A DNA stretch of 64,000 nt, from NCBI GenBank assembly GCA_017520935.1, contig JAFXEF010000053.1, positions 62,001 through 126,000 on the forward strand, given 5' to 3'. A program made the position numbers and the translations under genes. This DNA comes from Bacteroidaceae bacterium. GTDB taxonomy: Bacteria; Bacteroidota; Bacteroidia; Bacteroidales; Bacteroidaceae. The notes beneath the pieces are model-generated. The model was not told the origin of the DNA and searched no databases. It worked only from the letters and a program-made list of their open reading frames with translations. Below, in pieces: positions 27,754 through 35,827 of this stretch (position 1 is the stretch's first letter; every line of letters starts with the position of its first letter).

Positions 27754-30450
27754 TTACTGCTTTTTCATCTGCCAGGTCAACAGCTTCAGCAGTTCGCTCA
27801 CAATGAGCACACCTACGGAAAGGCCAACAACCATCCACCACTGCGAGGTACTGAGGGCAGTAATCTTGAATAGCCCCTGCATAGCAGGTACAAGCATCAC
27901 GATGAGGGTGAGGGCAACGACCAGGGCAATCGTCAGCCACAGCCAACGGTTGGTGAAGAAGCGATGGGTGAACCACTGACGGCCGGCTCGGATGCTGAAA
28001 ATCATCGTGAATTGCGAGAAAATCATCACGGCAAAGGTCATGGTGCGGGCGGTCTCGATGGAGTGTTCCAAACCAATCATATAGGCACCCAGCGAGGCTA
28101 CGCCGATGATGAGCGACTGCAGCACTACCTTCGTGGTGAACGAACGGGTGAAGATGCCCTGATGAGGTGTCACGGGCGGACGCTCCATAATGTCCTTCGC
28201 TGCATGGTCGACGCTGAGGGCCAGCGAGGGCAGGCTGTCGCCCACGAGGTTGATGAAGAGTAGCTGTATGGGAAGCAGCGGCATGTCGAAGTTGAGCAGC
28301 ACGGCCACGAGCAGCAGGATAATCTCGCTCAGGTTGGTCGACACCATGAACAGGATGCTCTTCATCAGGTTGTCGAAGATGCGGCGTCCCTCACGCACGG
28401 AGGTCACGATGGTGGCAAAGTTGTCGTCGGCCAGCACCACATCGGCAGCCTCCTTGGCCACATCGGTGCCCGTGATGCCCATGGCCACGCCGATGTCGGC
28501 CAGTTTGAGGGCAGGAGCATCGTTCACGCCGTCGCCCGTCATCGCCACCACATTGCCGCGCTGCTGGAAAGCTTTCACGATGCGCACCTTGTGCTCGGGG
28601 GCTACGCGGGCAAAGACGGCTACGCTGCCGCACTGCTCGCGCAACTCATCATCGGAGAGACGCTCCACCTCGGCACCCGTAAGCACGCGGTCGCCAGCAG
28701 TCATGATGCCCAGCTGGGTGGCAATGGCCGAGGCAGTGAGGGAGTGGTCGCCCGTAATCATCACAGGCTTGATGCCTGCGAGGCGGCACTGCGCGACGGC
28801 AAGGCGAGCCTCCTCACGTGGCGGGTCTATCATGCCCACCATACCCACGAAGGTGAGACCCTCTTCGATGCTCGCGGCACTGATGTCGCTGGGCAACTCA
28901 TCCATATATTTATAGGCGATGGCCAGCACGCGAAGTGCCTTGGAGGCCATCTCCTCGTTCTTCTCAAATATACGGTGGATGTCGTCACCAGTGATGTTCC
29001 TCACCGTGAACGAAAGTATAGACGGCGACTTGTGCGAGGTATTGTGTGAGGGTTTCTCATTGTCGTCTACATTAATCTTCGTGCAGCACTCCAGCACCTC
29101 GTCGACCCCGCCCTTGACAGCCACGAGATAGCGTCCCGAGGCGGTGCTGTGGATGGTAGTCATACGCTTGCGATCCGAATCGAAAGGCACTTCGGCCACG
29201 CGTGGCATCTCGGTCAACAGCGCATCCTTGTCAATGCCGAACCTCAGCCCAAGGTCTACGAGCGCTGTCTCTGTGGGATCGCCGATGGTAGTCACGCTAT
29301 CATCCTCGCGACTGATGACGGCATCGTTGCAGAGCACCGAGAACTGCACCAGCTGGGAATGGAGAAGCGACAATGAGGCGAGGCCACTCACCTCGGTACC
29401 CATGCCCATCTCCACCACCGTCATGCGGTTCTGCGTCAGCGTACCCGTCTTGTCCGAGCAGATGACCGTGGTGCTGCCCAGCGTCTCCACAGAGGGCAGG
29501 TTGCGCACGATGGCATTCTGCTTGGCCAACTTCTGCACACCCAGGGCGAGCACGATGGTCGACACCGCAGGCAGTCCCTCGGGGATGGCAGCCACGGCAA
29601 GGCTCACGGCGGTCATGAACATCTCCATCAGCGGACGTCCGTAGCAGAGGCCAATGACGAAGATGATGCCACACACCACGAGGCTCACGATGGCCAGCAC
29701 GCGTCCCAGCTGGTCGAGGCGCACCTGCATGGGCGTTTTCATCTCGGGCACCGACTCTATCATGGCGGCTATCTTGCCCATCTCGGAGTCGGTCCCCGTA
29801 GCCACCACGATGCCGCGTCCACGGCCGTAGGTGACGCTGCACGAGGCAAACGCCATGTTCACCCTGTCGCCTATGGAAGCATCGCCCTCAATAGACTCGG
29901 TGCTCTTCTCCACGGGCACCGACTCGCCCGTCAGCGCAGCCTCCTGCACCTTCAGGTTGATGGCCTCGGTGAGGCGCAGGTCGGCAGGGATGCTATCGCC
30001 CGTCTCTATCTCCACGATGTCGCCCGGCACCAGCTCGCGCGACTCTATGATGCGGCGCTCCCCATCGCGCACCACCTTGCTGCGCGGTGCGGCCATGCGT
30101 TCCAGGGCATCGAGCGACCGCTCCGCCTTCGACTCCTGCACCATGCCGATGATGGCATTGGCCACGAGGATGACCAAGATGATGAGCGCGTCGGTGATGC
30201 CCTCGCCATTCATATAGCCCGTGACACCCGAGATGGCCGCCGCGATGAGCAGCACGATAATCATGAAGCTCTTGAACTGCGCCACGAACTTCTGCCACAG
30301 CGTCGTGTGCTCGCGTTTCTTAAACTCGTTGTAGCCATACTCCCCGAGGCGCTCCATCGCCTCGTGCTCGGTGAGTCCCTGCTCGGTGTCGGTATGCAAC
30401 AGCTCCTTCACAGCCTTGTAGGGCAGGTTGTAGTAATTTGTCTTCTCCAT
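27754..30450 (-). CDS. P-type Ca2+-translocating ATPase
   Basis: An 898-residue cation pump of the P-IIA/P-IIB type, expected to export calcium across the inner membrane. The start chosen gives MEKTNYYNLPYKAVKELL. It has an N-terminal cation-ATPase domain, TGES in the actuator (about 173), VAAIPEGLPAV in the ion-binding helix M4, the phosphorylation motif DKTGTLTQNRMTV (about 332), KGGVDEVLECC in the nucleotide-binding domain and MTGDGVNDAPALKLADIG (about 637). Ten hydrophobic segments are visible, the last four after residue 690. No IQ-type regulatory tail is present. It is a single-gene unit facing the tRNA. Confidence 0.93.
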   Translation of the reverse strand: MEKTNYYNLPYKAVKELLHTDTEQGLTEHEAMERLGEYGYNEFKKREHTTLWQKFVAQFKSFMIIVLLIAAAISGVTGYMNGEGITDALIILVILVANAIIGMVQESKAERSLDALERMAAPRSKVVRDGERRIIESRELVPGDIVEIETGDSIPADLRLTEAINLKVQEAALTGESVPVEKSTESIEGDASIGDRVNMAFASCSVTYGRGRGIVVATGTDSEMGKIAAMIESVPEMKTPMQVRLDQLGRVLAIVSLVVCGIIFVIGLCYGRPLMEMFMTAVSLAVAAIPEGLPAVSTIVLALGVQKLAKQNAIVRNLPSVETLGSTTVICSDKTGTLTQNRMTVVEMGMGTEVSGLASLSLLHSQLVQFSVLCNDAVISREDDSVTTIGDPTETALVDLGLRFGIDKDALLTEMPRVAEVPFDSDRKRMTTIHSTASGRYLVAVKGGVDEVLECCTKINVDDNEKPSHNTSHKSPSILSFTVRNITGDDIHRIFEKNEEMASKALRVLAIAYKYMDELPSDISAASIEEGLTFVGMVGMIDPPREEARLAVAQCRLAGIKPVMITGDHSLTASAIATQLGIMTAGDRVLTGAEVERLSDDELREQCGSVAVFARVAPEHKVRIVKAFQQRGNVVAMTGDGVNDAPALKLADIGVAMGITGTDVAKEAADVVLADDNFATIVTSVREGRRIFDNLMKSILFMVSTNLSEIILLLVAVLLNFDMPLLPIQLLFINLVGDSLPSLALSVDHAAKDIMERPPVTPHQGIFTRSFTTKVVLQSLIIGVASLGAYMIGLEHSIETARTMTFAVMIFSQFTMIFSIRAGRQWFTHRFFTNRWLWLTIALVVALTLIVMLVPAMQGLFKITALSTSQWWMVVGLSVGVLIVSELLKLLTWQMKKQ

Positions 30451-30491
30451 CAGATTTTCTAATATTCCGTTAATAATAACAAACAGGAGTG

Positions 30492-30500
30492 CAAAAGTAT
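30492..30500 (-). promoter_or_regulatory. Promoter -7 box of the Ca2+ ATPase gene
   Basis: TACTTTTGC on the minus strand, 41 nt before the start codon. No clear -33 element is visible. Confidence 0.5.
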
Positions 30501-30730
30501 CGCCTCTACAGGAGCAGTTCATTACATTTATAGACGGATAAATATTGCAAACTTCGCTTTTAGGGATTTTTTAGAGATAATAATCTATTTCTCTCTATAG
30601 ACTATGGCATTGCGGAAGTTACGTTAAATTAAGATGGAAGGTCAGATTTCTTCTTTTGCAGCGCTCATAAAGTCGCAATGCATTCACTGAAAAACTAAAT
30701 CATAAGCACTGATTTGCTATTCAAAGCTTA

Positions 30731-30772
30731 TGAATACTAAATCAAAGGCGCTGAATACTAAATCAAAGCTTA
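30731..30772. repeat. 21-bp tandem repeat built of 7-bp words
   Basis: Two adjacent 21-bp copies begin TGAATACTAAATCAAAG. They read as 7-mers AATACTA, AATCAAA, GGCGCTG, then AATACTA, AATCAAA, GCTTATG. Related words extend left to about 30693. Confidence 0.75.
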
Positions 30773-30865
30773 TGATTAAAGAATTCGCTTCGTGGAATCG
30801 GAAAAACAGGCGGTTCGTTCAAGAAAATTCGCACTGCTGATAACAATAAATGCTTTGCATGATTT

Positions 30866-30919
30866 CCGGATATTCCAGGTCTTCCGGACAATCCAGACGA
30901 CCCGGACAACCCAGCAAAC
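30866..30919. repeat. Three 18-bp degenerate tandem repeats
   Basis: Units start CCGGATATTCCAG, CCGGACAATCCAG and CCGGACAACCCAG. They lie directly downstream of the four-helix-bundle gene. Confidence 0.75.
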
Positions 30920-30941
30920 GGCAAGCTACCTCCCCAACCGA

Positions 30942-31664
30942 TTATTCCCGATTTTCCTCCTCGAAGGATTGCAACCTCTTTCTCAACTGCTCTACTTCTG
31001 CTCTCAGGTAATCGATGATGCGCGCCTGCTCCTCTATGCGCCGTGTTTGCGCCTCTATAGTCTCGCGTTGCGTGGTGCGTTGCTCAAGTCGGGCAGCAGT
31101 CATACGCTCGCGTATGCCACCCTCGGTGACAAACTCACGATCACGGCGCTCTATGTATTTTGTAAGCGCCTTATCTATCTGATGACACAAGCAAATAGCC
31201 ATATTGGCCAGCTCTTCATCATTCATCTTGGGGAAGAGGGGCTTGTATTCGTCCAATAGACTATGCTCGCGGCAGAATCTATGGAGAGACTCCGAACGAG
31301 GATTCTTGCCAAACCATTCTTCATGGCCGTGGTAGTTGATGTAGTCGTGGTAGTCTTCGAGGAGTTCGAGGTTGCTGCCTCGTGCTATGCCCAACAACTT
31401 GAGTTCCGACTCCATGGAGGTCTGCCCATCGGAGCATCCTTCAGCGATGTTTTGTTTAGTGCTACGTGCTGCTTGCACCATTTGGTCCACAGTGCGGTCG
31501 CCCCGTTCGGGAAGGAATCGCTTACAGAAAGTCTTGGTGAGATGAAATAGCACTTCACTACGTTGATAGAATCGTAGCTCCGTAAATACAACCTTCTTGC
31601 GTAATACGCTTGCCGTACCGTCAGCATAATGGTTGATATTGATCTTCCTACTCTTATCCTCCAT
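30942..31664 (-). CDS. Four-helix-bundle (23S rRNA intervening-sequence type) protein with coiled coil
   Basis: A 240-residue protein. Residues 25-150 follow the four-helix-bundle family first seen in 23S rRNA intervening sequences (LRFYQRSEVLFHLTKTFCKRF, QMVQAARSTKQNIAEGCSDG, ELKLLGIARGSNLELLEDYHDY). Residues 165-240 are a strongly charged coiled coil (RLEQRTTQRETIEAQTRRIE, YLRAEVEQLRKRLQSFEEEN). Members are often genomic neighbours of variable regions, and their function is unknown. No 23S rRNA is nearby, so this is a stand-alone copy. Confidence 0.75.
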   Translation of the reverse strand: MEDKSRKININHYADGTASVLRKKVVFTELRFYQRSEVLFHLTKTFCKRFLPERGDRTVDQMVQAARSTKQNIAEGCSDGQTSMESELKLLGIARGSNLELLEDYHDYINYHGHEEWFGKNPRSESLHRFCREHSLLDEYKPLFPKMNDEELANMAICLCHQIDKALTKYIERRDREFVTEGGIRERMTAARLEQRTTQRETIEAQTRRIEEQARIIDYLRAEVEQLRKRLQSFEEENRE

Positions 31665-31687
31665 AGACCAATTAGAGTTTCGTCATT

Positions 31688-31696
31688 GCAAATTTA
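31688..31696 (-). promoter_or_regulatory. Promoter -7 box of the four-helix-bundle gene
   Basis: TAAATTTGC on the minus strand, 24 nt before the start codon; no clear -33 element. Confidence 0.45.
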
Positions 31697-31866
31697 CATA
31701 AAACTTTCCAGTATTTTCATTTAATCGGGAAAATACATTATCTTTGTCTCGTACGAATGAATTTATTGATGTAGAACTTAAAAAACGAATTGCCTATGAA
31801 GTAAACTCGGACAGACGCTTTCGCGAAGGTTTGTGATAGTGAGAATATCACTTAAATAGAATTAAT

Positions 31867-31887
31867 AATTCACAATTCAGAATTCAA
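31867..31887. repeat. Intergenic period-7 repeat
   Basis: Three units in a row, AATTCAC, AATTCAG and AATTCAA. They are the same family of words that codes the linkers at 151-174 and 7063-7097. Confidence 0.8.
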
Positions 31888-31919
31888 CAACGCGTCCCGT
31901 TCGTTCTTGATAAATAGAT

Positions 31920-32097
31920 TTGGAGCTTTTGGCTCTTGTTCTCTTTCGTTTGAATACCGCCAATGTTCTGTACCGAGAACAAGCAGACTGGAAGTTCACC
32001 CCGATTGGGTGTGGACTATTCTTTGCTTGTTGGTACAAAGGTCACTTGGCGGTAACCTAAACGAAAGGCGAGTAACGGATGGTTTCACGCCTTTTTT
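31920..32097 (+). ncRNA. Rod-shaped structured RNA, candidate 6S RNA
   Basis: Three long-range stems stack into a rod. Stem 1 is 31943-31951 with 32059-32067 (CTTTCGTTT/AAACGAAAG). Stem 2 is 31955-31963 with 32046-32054 (TACCGCCAA/TTGGCGGTA). Stem 3 is 31970-31974 plus 31978-31985 with 32024-32036 (GTACC, AACAAGCA/TGCTTGTT, GGTAC), capped by a CACCC/GGGTG hairpin. Between stems 2 and 3 is an open bubble (31964-31969 and 32037-32045) whose 3' side contains CAAAGGTC. A GC hairpin and six T residues end the RNA at about 32097. Size (about 178 nt), rod shape and central bubble are those of 6S RNA, an RNA polymerase-binding promoter mimic. The identity is inferred from fold only; the 5' end is uncertain. 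Confidence 0.5.
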
Positions 32098-32147
32098 ATT
32101 TATGCATAGTTGCAATAAATTAGACAACTCACAAAACAATATATGAC

Positions 32148-33569
32148 ATGAAAAGAAATGTAGTAATTTTATATATTTTTTTATTTCTCTGTTTGTCAAT
32201 GGTAAAAGCTGATGATAGGAAAGATTTTTATCATCAAATAGAAGGTTGGGAGTGGGTTTATCAAGAACCTTGTAAGTCGGTTTCTATATCATATCCCACA
32301 CAAATAAACTTCTATTCGTATGATTTACATCCTGAATTTCGAATAATTAACGAGGAGATGAATCCTTACGGAGATCTTGATAAGGGCATCACACGCATTT
32401 ATGACAGAGATGGCAAGTTAGTGCGAGTTGCTTGCCTACTAAGTGAGAATACGGTTGATTTGACACTTTATAAATCTTTCATAAATGATAGAATAGAGTC
32501 TTATAAGAAACAGTGGACTGTGCTATATTATAGTTGTATGAAAGAGGCAATTGATTGTATGGGAACTATACAATCTTCTAAGGATTATGTTTTTTACGGA
32601 TTAAATGGAACAAACTATGAAGAACAATTAAAAAAATCCGCGAATATCAACGACCAATCAGACTATACTATATATAAAGGAAATCCTTTCCCTCGAAAAC
32701 TCGAAATATATTTAGGAGAGATTTATTCGCACAAGAAATGGAATAACAAAAGGCAAACAGCCTTTCTGAAGATGATTCAGAATGCATCAATAGCCCCTCC
32801 CTATATTAAATTACATGCAGAGTTTACGGAGCCATCAATTGGCATGATTGCACCTGGATATAAGATATACGCAACCATCGACGAAAATTATCTAAAATCA
32901 CGTACAGATAGGATCTGCGAACAAGCAACCCCAAATGGTAATTATAAATTTACCGAGTTTGGACGCTTTAAACCTATCATTGGTGATGTAAACGAGAAAC
33001 TTCTCAATATGATGATGGTTGAAGATTATTACAACAACAAATACAATATACTAGACAGAGAGTCCATAGAAACTTTGAATATTATCGAAGAAAAACTCGG
33101 TTTAAAAGAGCCGCAAGAAGTAGATGAACTTGAAGTTACTCTCGAAATTGTTTGCGAAATACTGCGAGTAAAATACCATCAAGGCATCACCAGAAACGAA
33201 GTAGCGGCGCAATTACAAGAGAAATACCCATATAAAGATGATATGAATATTCAGGAAATGATTGTCAATGCCTTTACAGAAGCCACGTCTTTAAGATTGC
33301 TTGCACTCCGTGGGGAGCAGCAAGAAAAAGAGAAGAGGGGGAGGAATGCAAGATACTATTTAGAACAATTGAAGAGAGACCATTGGAATGATAATGAAAT
33401 CACAACAATAGAACGCATTAGCGACACCTCATTCAAATTAACATTCAACACCAAAACTTCTAAATCAAAATTCTATGCTTACGTATGGTTCTATTCTGAT
33501 GAGCCTTATTCATATAAGACAAAAATAGAAATAAAAGCTGATTGGAATTTAAATATAAAGGGGAAATAA
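32148..33569 (+). CDS. AT-rich orphan secreted protein
   Basis: A 473-residue protein with a signal peptide (MKRNVVILYIFLFLCLSMVKA, cut before DDRKD). I recognise no family. Residues 22-230 look like a mixed alpha/beta domain rich in Tyr and Lys; about 285-385 are helical (ETLNIIEEKLGLKEPQEVDE, QEMIVNAFTEATSLRLLALR); the C-terminus returns to beta strands. Base composition is clearly more AT-rich than the neighbouring genes, and codon use follows, which suggests acquisition by transfer. It lies just after the structured RNA's terminator and converges on a broken RhuM-Fic gene. Its location outside the inner membrane is inferred from the signal only. Confidence 0.65.
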   Translation: MKRNVVILYIFLFLCLSMVKADDRKDFYHQIEGWEWVYQEPCKSVSISYPTQINFYSYDLHPEFRIINEEMNPYGDLDKGITRIYDRDGKLVRVACLLSENTVDLTLYKSFINDRIESYKKQWTVLYYSCMKEAIDCMGTIQSSKDYVFYGLNGTNYEEQLKKSANINDQSDYTIYKGNPFPRKLEIYLGEIYSHKKWNNKRQTAFLKMIQNASIAPPYIKLHAEFTEPSIGMIAPGYKIYATIDENYLKSRTDRICEQATPNGNYKFTEFGRFKPIIGDVNEKLLNMMMVEDYYNNKYNILDRESIETLNIIEEKLGLKEPQEVDELEVTLEIVCEILRVKYHQGITRNEVAAQLQEKYPYKDDMNIQEMIVNAFTEATSLRLLALRGEQQEKEKRGRNARYYLEQLKRDHWNDNEITTIERISDTSFKLTFNTKTSKSKFYAYVWFYSDEPYSYKTKIEIKADWNLNIKGK

Positions 33570-33703
33570 AAGAGATGCTCTGCTGTGATGAGTAAGCGCA
33601 CAATCAAAGCATCCCAACTCCTCATAAAACCCACAGAAAGTTTTCGAAGAATAGGCGCAGACGTACTTCGAAGGCCTTTTGTGGAGTTATACTTCAATAA
33701 TCC

Positions 33704-34747
33704 TTATTCGTTACGCTGATTAATCAAGTTCACCACCACCTTTACCATCACATCTTTCTCCTCAGTCTTACTCTCAGCAATCATAAGAGTGAGAGCCACG
33801 AGAGTGTTATCGGCAAGGCGCTTGGTGCCGTCAGGGCGATAGAGGATGCGGTTGCCGTTGAGGAACCAGAGGAAAAGAGTTGCAGCGATGCGTTTGGAGA
33901 CGTAGCCACGGGCTACTTAAACTCCTTGGTGCCGATAAACCGGCAGTCGTCGCAACCGACGCTTTCATGCCGCGTCGGCACTAAAAGAATGGTTCTTAGT
34001 GACGAGGTAGAGCAACATTGCTGCTTTTTCCTCTACCGAGGGGTATAGCTCCTCTCCACCAAAAGTTTGGTATATCTGCCCGATACTACTCTTGAAGGAG
34101 TCGTCCTTCTCGTTGCCAAACCATCGGCTGCCGCCAAACTTCTCGCGTAGGCGGTCAATCTCTTTCATGGCACCTTCGTAAGTGGCACGGAAGGGTTCTT
34201 CGCTTGTAGTGCGGTCTATGGTAAGGCGCTCGTAGTCGTAGTTGTCGAGTGTGTCGAGGGCATAGGTGTAGTCTACCACCACATCGAGCAGGTCTTGATT
34301 CTCTTGTTTGCTCAACTGCTCTTGACTGCTTATCGTGCGGCCCAATATCTGCACCAACTGGCGCAGTTCGGTATAGTGCTCTTGCACACGACGCTCGTTC
34401 ACGGCATAGCCCTTTACGAGATATTGCTTCAGTACGCGGTTGGCCCATTGGCGGAATTGTACGCCACGCAGACTCTTCACGCGATAGCCTACGGAGATGA
34501 TGACATCGAGTGTATAGAAAGGAACCGGCTTCTTCACACCATTAACGTGTAAATTTTGCACGTTATTCGTTCGTTCAAGTTCACCTTCATTAAAGACATT
34601 GATAATATGTCGACGGATATTAGACTCTTCCCTGTCAAATAAACTCGCCATTTGACTGGCACTTAACCACACCGTCTCATTCTCCATGCGGACATCAATC
34701 TGTGTCTGTCCGTCTTCGGTTTGATAGATGATTATCTCGTTTGTCAT
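33704..34747 (-). pseudogene. RhuM-Fic/DOC family gene interrupted inside the Fic motif
   Basis: The N-terminal part (34747-33980, 256 codons) is intact: a RhuM-type DNA-binding domain (IIIYQTEDGQTQIDVRMENE, VWLSASQMASLFDREESNIR, FYTLDVIISVGYRVKS) running into the Fic domain up to KNHSFS. The downstream part (33895-33704) continues in the same frame with KRIAATLFLWFLNGNRILYR to LINQRNE. Between them, where the family has DGN of the HxFxDGNKR motif, lie 84 nt (33979-33896) carrying two in-frame stops (TGA, TAA) and three hairpins. The shortened product would end HSFSADAA and lack the catalytic loop. Fic proteins transfer AMP or phosphate to targets; RhuM-Fic genes often sit in variable islands. 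The RhuM half may still be made. Confidence 0.75.
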
Positions 34748-34763
34748 ACCTCGCAAAATATAT

Positions 34764-34772
34764 GCAAAGATA
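34764..34772 (-). promoter_or_regulatory. Promoter -7 box of the RhuM-Fic gene
   Basis: TATCTTTGC on the minus strand ends 16 nt before the ATG, giving a leader of about 10 nt. Confidence 0.5.
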
Positions 34773-35193
34773 CGAACAAACGAGCGAGAAATATCAAGCT
34801 TGCTTAGATATTTTTCAAAGCGAGTGCAGTATATCTTCGCTGTTTACTGCAAAGATAATGATATTTCCGTAACTGCAAGTTTGCGCCTGCCATTAATCTG
34901 TAACTTTGTTCGCTTGCGTTATAATCCCTTCTCCTTGCCCTCAATCCGCCCAATCCCCAAGGCAATCGAAAAGAACGCAGCCACGAGGCATTAGGAAAAT
35001 GCAGGAAGTAAGCAAAAGACTTAGTTTTTGAGTTTATAAGTTTTTGAGTTGGTTAAGTCTATACTTCCGATTTCTGCACCGCGTAAGCAAATCAAAGAAA
35101 TAGCTTTACAAATTGCTACGGATTTTTTGTACGGGATTTGCAGGCGTTTCGGCTAGTAAAACCTTACATTACCGTCACAGCGAATACTAACAG

Positions 35194-35277
35194 TGCCGAT
35201 GACAGGACTTAAACCTGTATCTACCATTCCATTTAACGCGTTTGGGGAATGAGTATTCTGTATTGAACTACATCGGC
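35194..35277 (-). ncRNA. tRNA-like RNA with an oversized anticodon loop
   Basis: On the minus strand GCCGATG (35277-35271) pairs perfectly with CATCGGC (35201-35195) as a 7-bp acceptor stem, followed by A as discriminator and no CCA. A 5-bp T-stem (ACAGG/CCTGT) closes a 7-nt loop TTTAAGT. A weak D-arm (GTTC/GAAT) follows TA as in ordinary tRNAs. The anticodon position has a 6-bp stem (CATTCC/GGAATG) with a 15-nt loop, so no normal anticodon can be read. A promoter -7 box lies about 30 nt upstream. It may be a decayed tRNA, a special tRNA or a tRNA mimic. Confidence 0.55.
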
Positions 35278-35305
35278 CATACAGTGGAAAAAAGACATTT
35301 ACGCT

Positions 35306-35314
35306 GCAAAGGTA
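35306..35314 (-). promoter_or_regulatory. Promoter -7 box of the tRNA-like RNA
   Basis: TACCTTTGC on the minus strand, 28 nt upstream of the acceptor stem. A TTG is present upstream but at 25 bp, longer than usual. Confidence 0.5.
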
Positions 35315-35479
35315 GAGATATGTGTCCAAAGCGGGATTGCAATTTTGGACACAGAAATATTCAAAACTTCTTCTTTAAGAATCTTTATGAATTGTACAGA
35401 AATGCCTTGACGTTTTTGTGCAATCCTGGGATTGTTTATTCAAAATAAGGTTGTACATTCGCGAATTAAACCAACACTT

Positions 35480-35602
35480 ATGAAAGGAGAGCCATAGTAC
35501 ATCAGTAAAGATTTTGCAGAAGTCTACACCATTATTTCTGCCCATCGCAATAGGGTTGTTCGTATGGTCAATAGCGAATCTCCGCAGATGATGTGGGAGG
35601 TA
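35480..35602 (+). pseudogene. Remnant of a DUF1016 (YhcG-type) gene N-terminus
   Basis: From an ATG at 35480 the frame reads MKGEP, a TAG stop, then YISKDFAEVYTIISAHRNRV followed by VRMVNSESPQMMWEV. This matches the start of DUF1016 N-terminal domains (SAHRxRxxxMVNxExxxMxWEV). Homology stops at WEV, where repeat DNA begins; the PD-(D/E)XK nuclease part is missing. Confidence 0.65.
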
Positions 35603-35629
35603 ACGTTAATTAATGCCTCGACAAAAGTA

Positions 35630-35694
35630 ATATTCCAAGACTTGGAATATATATTGTCAGTCTTGGAATGAATATTGCCAGTCTTGGAATATAG
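35630..35694. repeat. Palindrome and 21-bp tandem repeats
   Basis: ATATTCCAAG and CTTGGAATAT form a near-perfect palindrome at 35630-35650. It overlaps a 21-bp tandem array (35639-35659, 35660-35680 and a partial third copy) built on (G)TCTTGGAAT with TATTG. The array directly follows the DUF1016 remnant. Confidence 0.75.
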
Positions 35695-35819
35695 AACATC
35701 TGGCGCAAGCCGTGTGGAGCAATACTTCCGATTTCTGCGCTTTATGCACGAAACAAGAAAGCACGGCGGATTTATAGTTTTTTAGCACTGCAAAGTAAAA
35801 CCATATAGAGGAAGTTTCG

Positions 35820-35827
35820 TACATTTG
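35820..35827 (+). promoter_or_regulatory. Promoter -7 box of the AraC-type regulator gene
   Basis: TACATTTG ends 42 nt before the start codon; no TTTG lies at the proper distance. Confidence 0.4.

Larger units (their letters stand above)
30451..30941. other. 490-bp gene-free stretch with tandem repeats
   Basis: It contains the ATPase promoter, a period-7/21 repeat (30731-30772) and three 18-bp repeats (30866-30919) just past the end of the four-helix-bundle gene. No coding sequence is supported. Confidence 0.6.
31665..32147. other. 483-bp intergenic region carrying a structured RNA
   Basis: It contains promoters in both directions (31688-31696 minus; TATCTTTG at 31739-31746 plus), a period-7 repeat (31867-31887) and a rod-shaped RNA with terminator (31920-32097). 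A short open frame across the RNA is not convincing. Confidence 0.6.
35061..35738. repeat. 17-bp direct repeats bounding a 0.66-kb segment
   Basis: ATACTTCCGATTTCTGC occurs at 35061-35077 and again at 35722-35738 in the same orientation. The segment between holds the tRNA-like RNA, the DUF1016 remnant and the 21-bp tandem repeat. It could be a residue of insertion or excision. Confidence 0.7.

Noticed and set aside
31907..32146. A 79-residue plus-strand frame over the structured RNA
   Set aside because: It spans the rod-shaped RNA and its terminator; composition and lack of initiation context argue against coding.
33896..33979. Integron attC site or group II intron as the insert in the Fic gene
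   Set aside because: Too short for an intron, and lacking the paired conserved attC core boxes; no integrase nearby.
33896..33979. Translational bypassing as a firm call
   Set aside because: No matching take-off and landing codons flank the block, and skipping it would still not supply DGN; kept only as one possibility.
35242..35448. A 68-residue plus-strand frame overlapping the tRNA-like RNA
   Set aside because: It runs antisense through the conserved acceptor arm and has no homology that I can see.
35639..35694. CRISPR array
   Set aside because: Fewer than three units, no unique spacers, repeats directly adjacent, and no cas genes.
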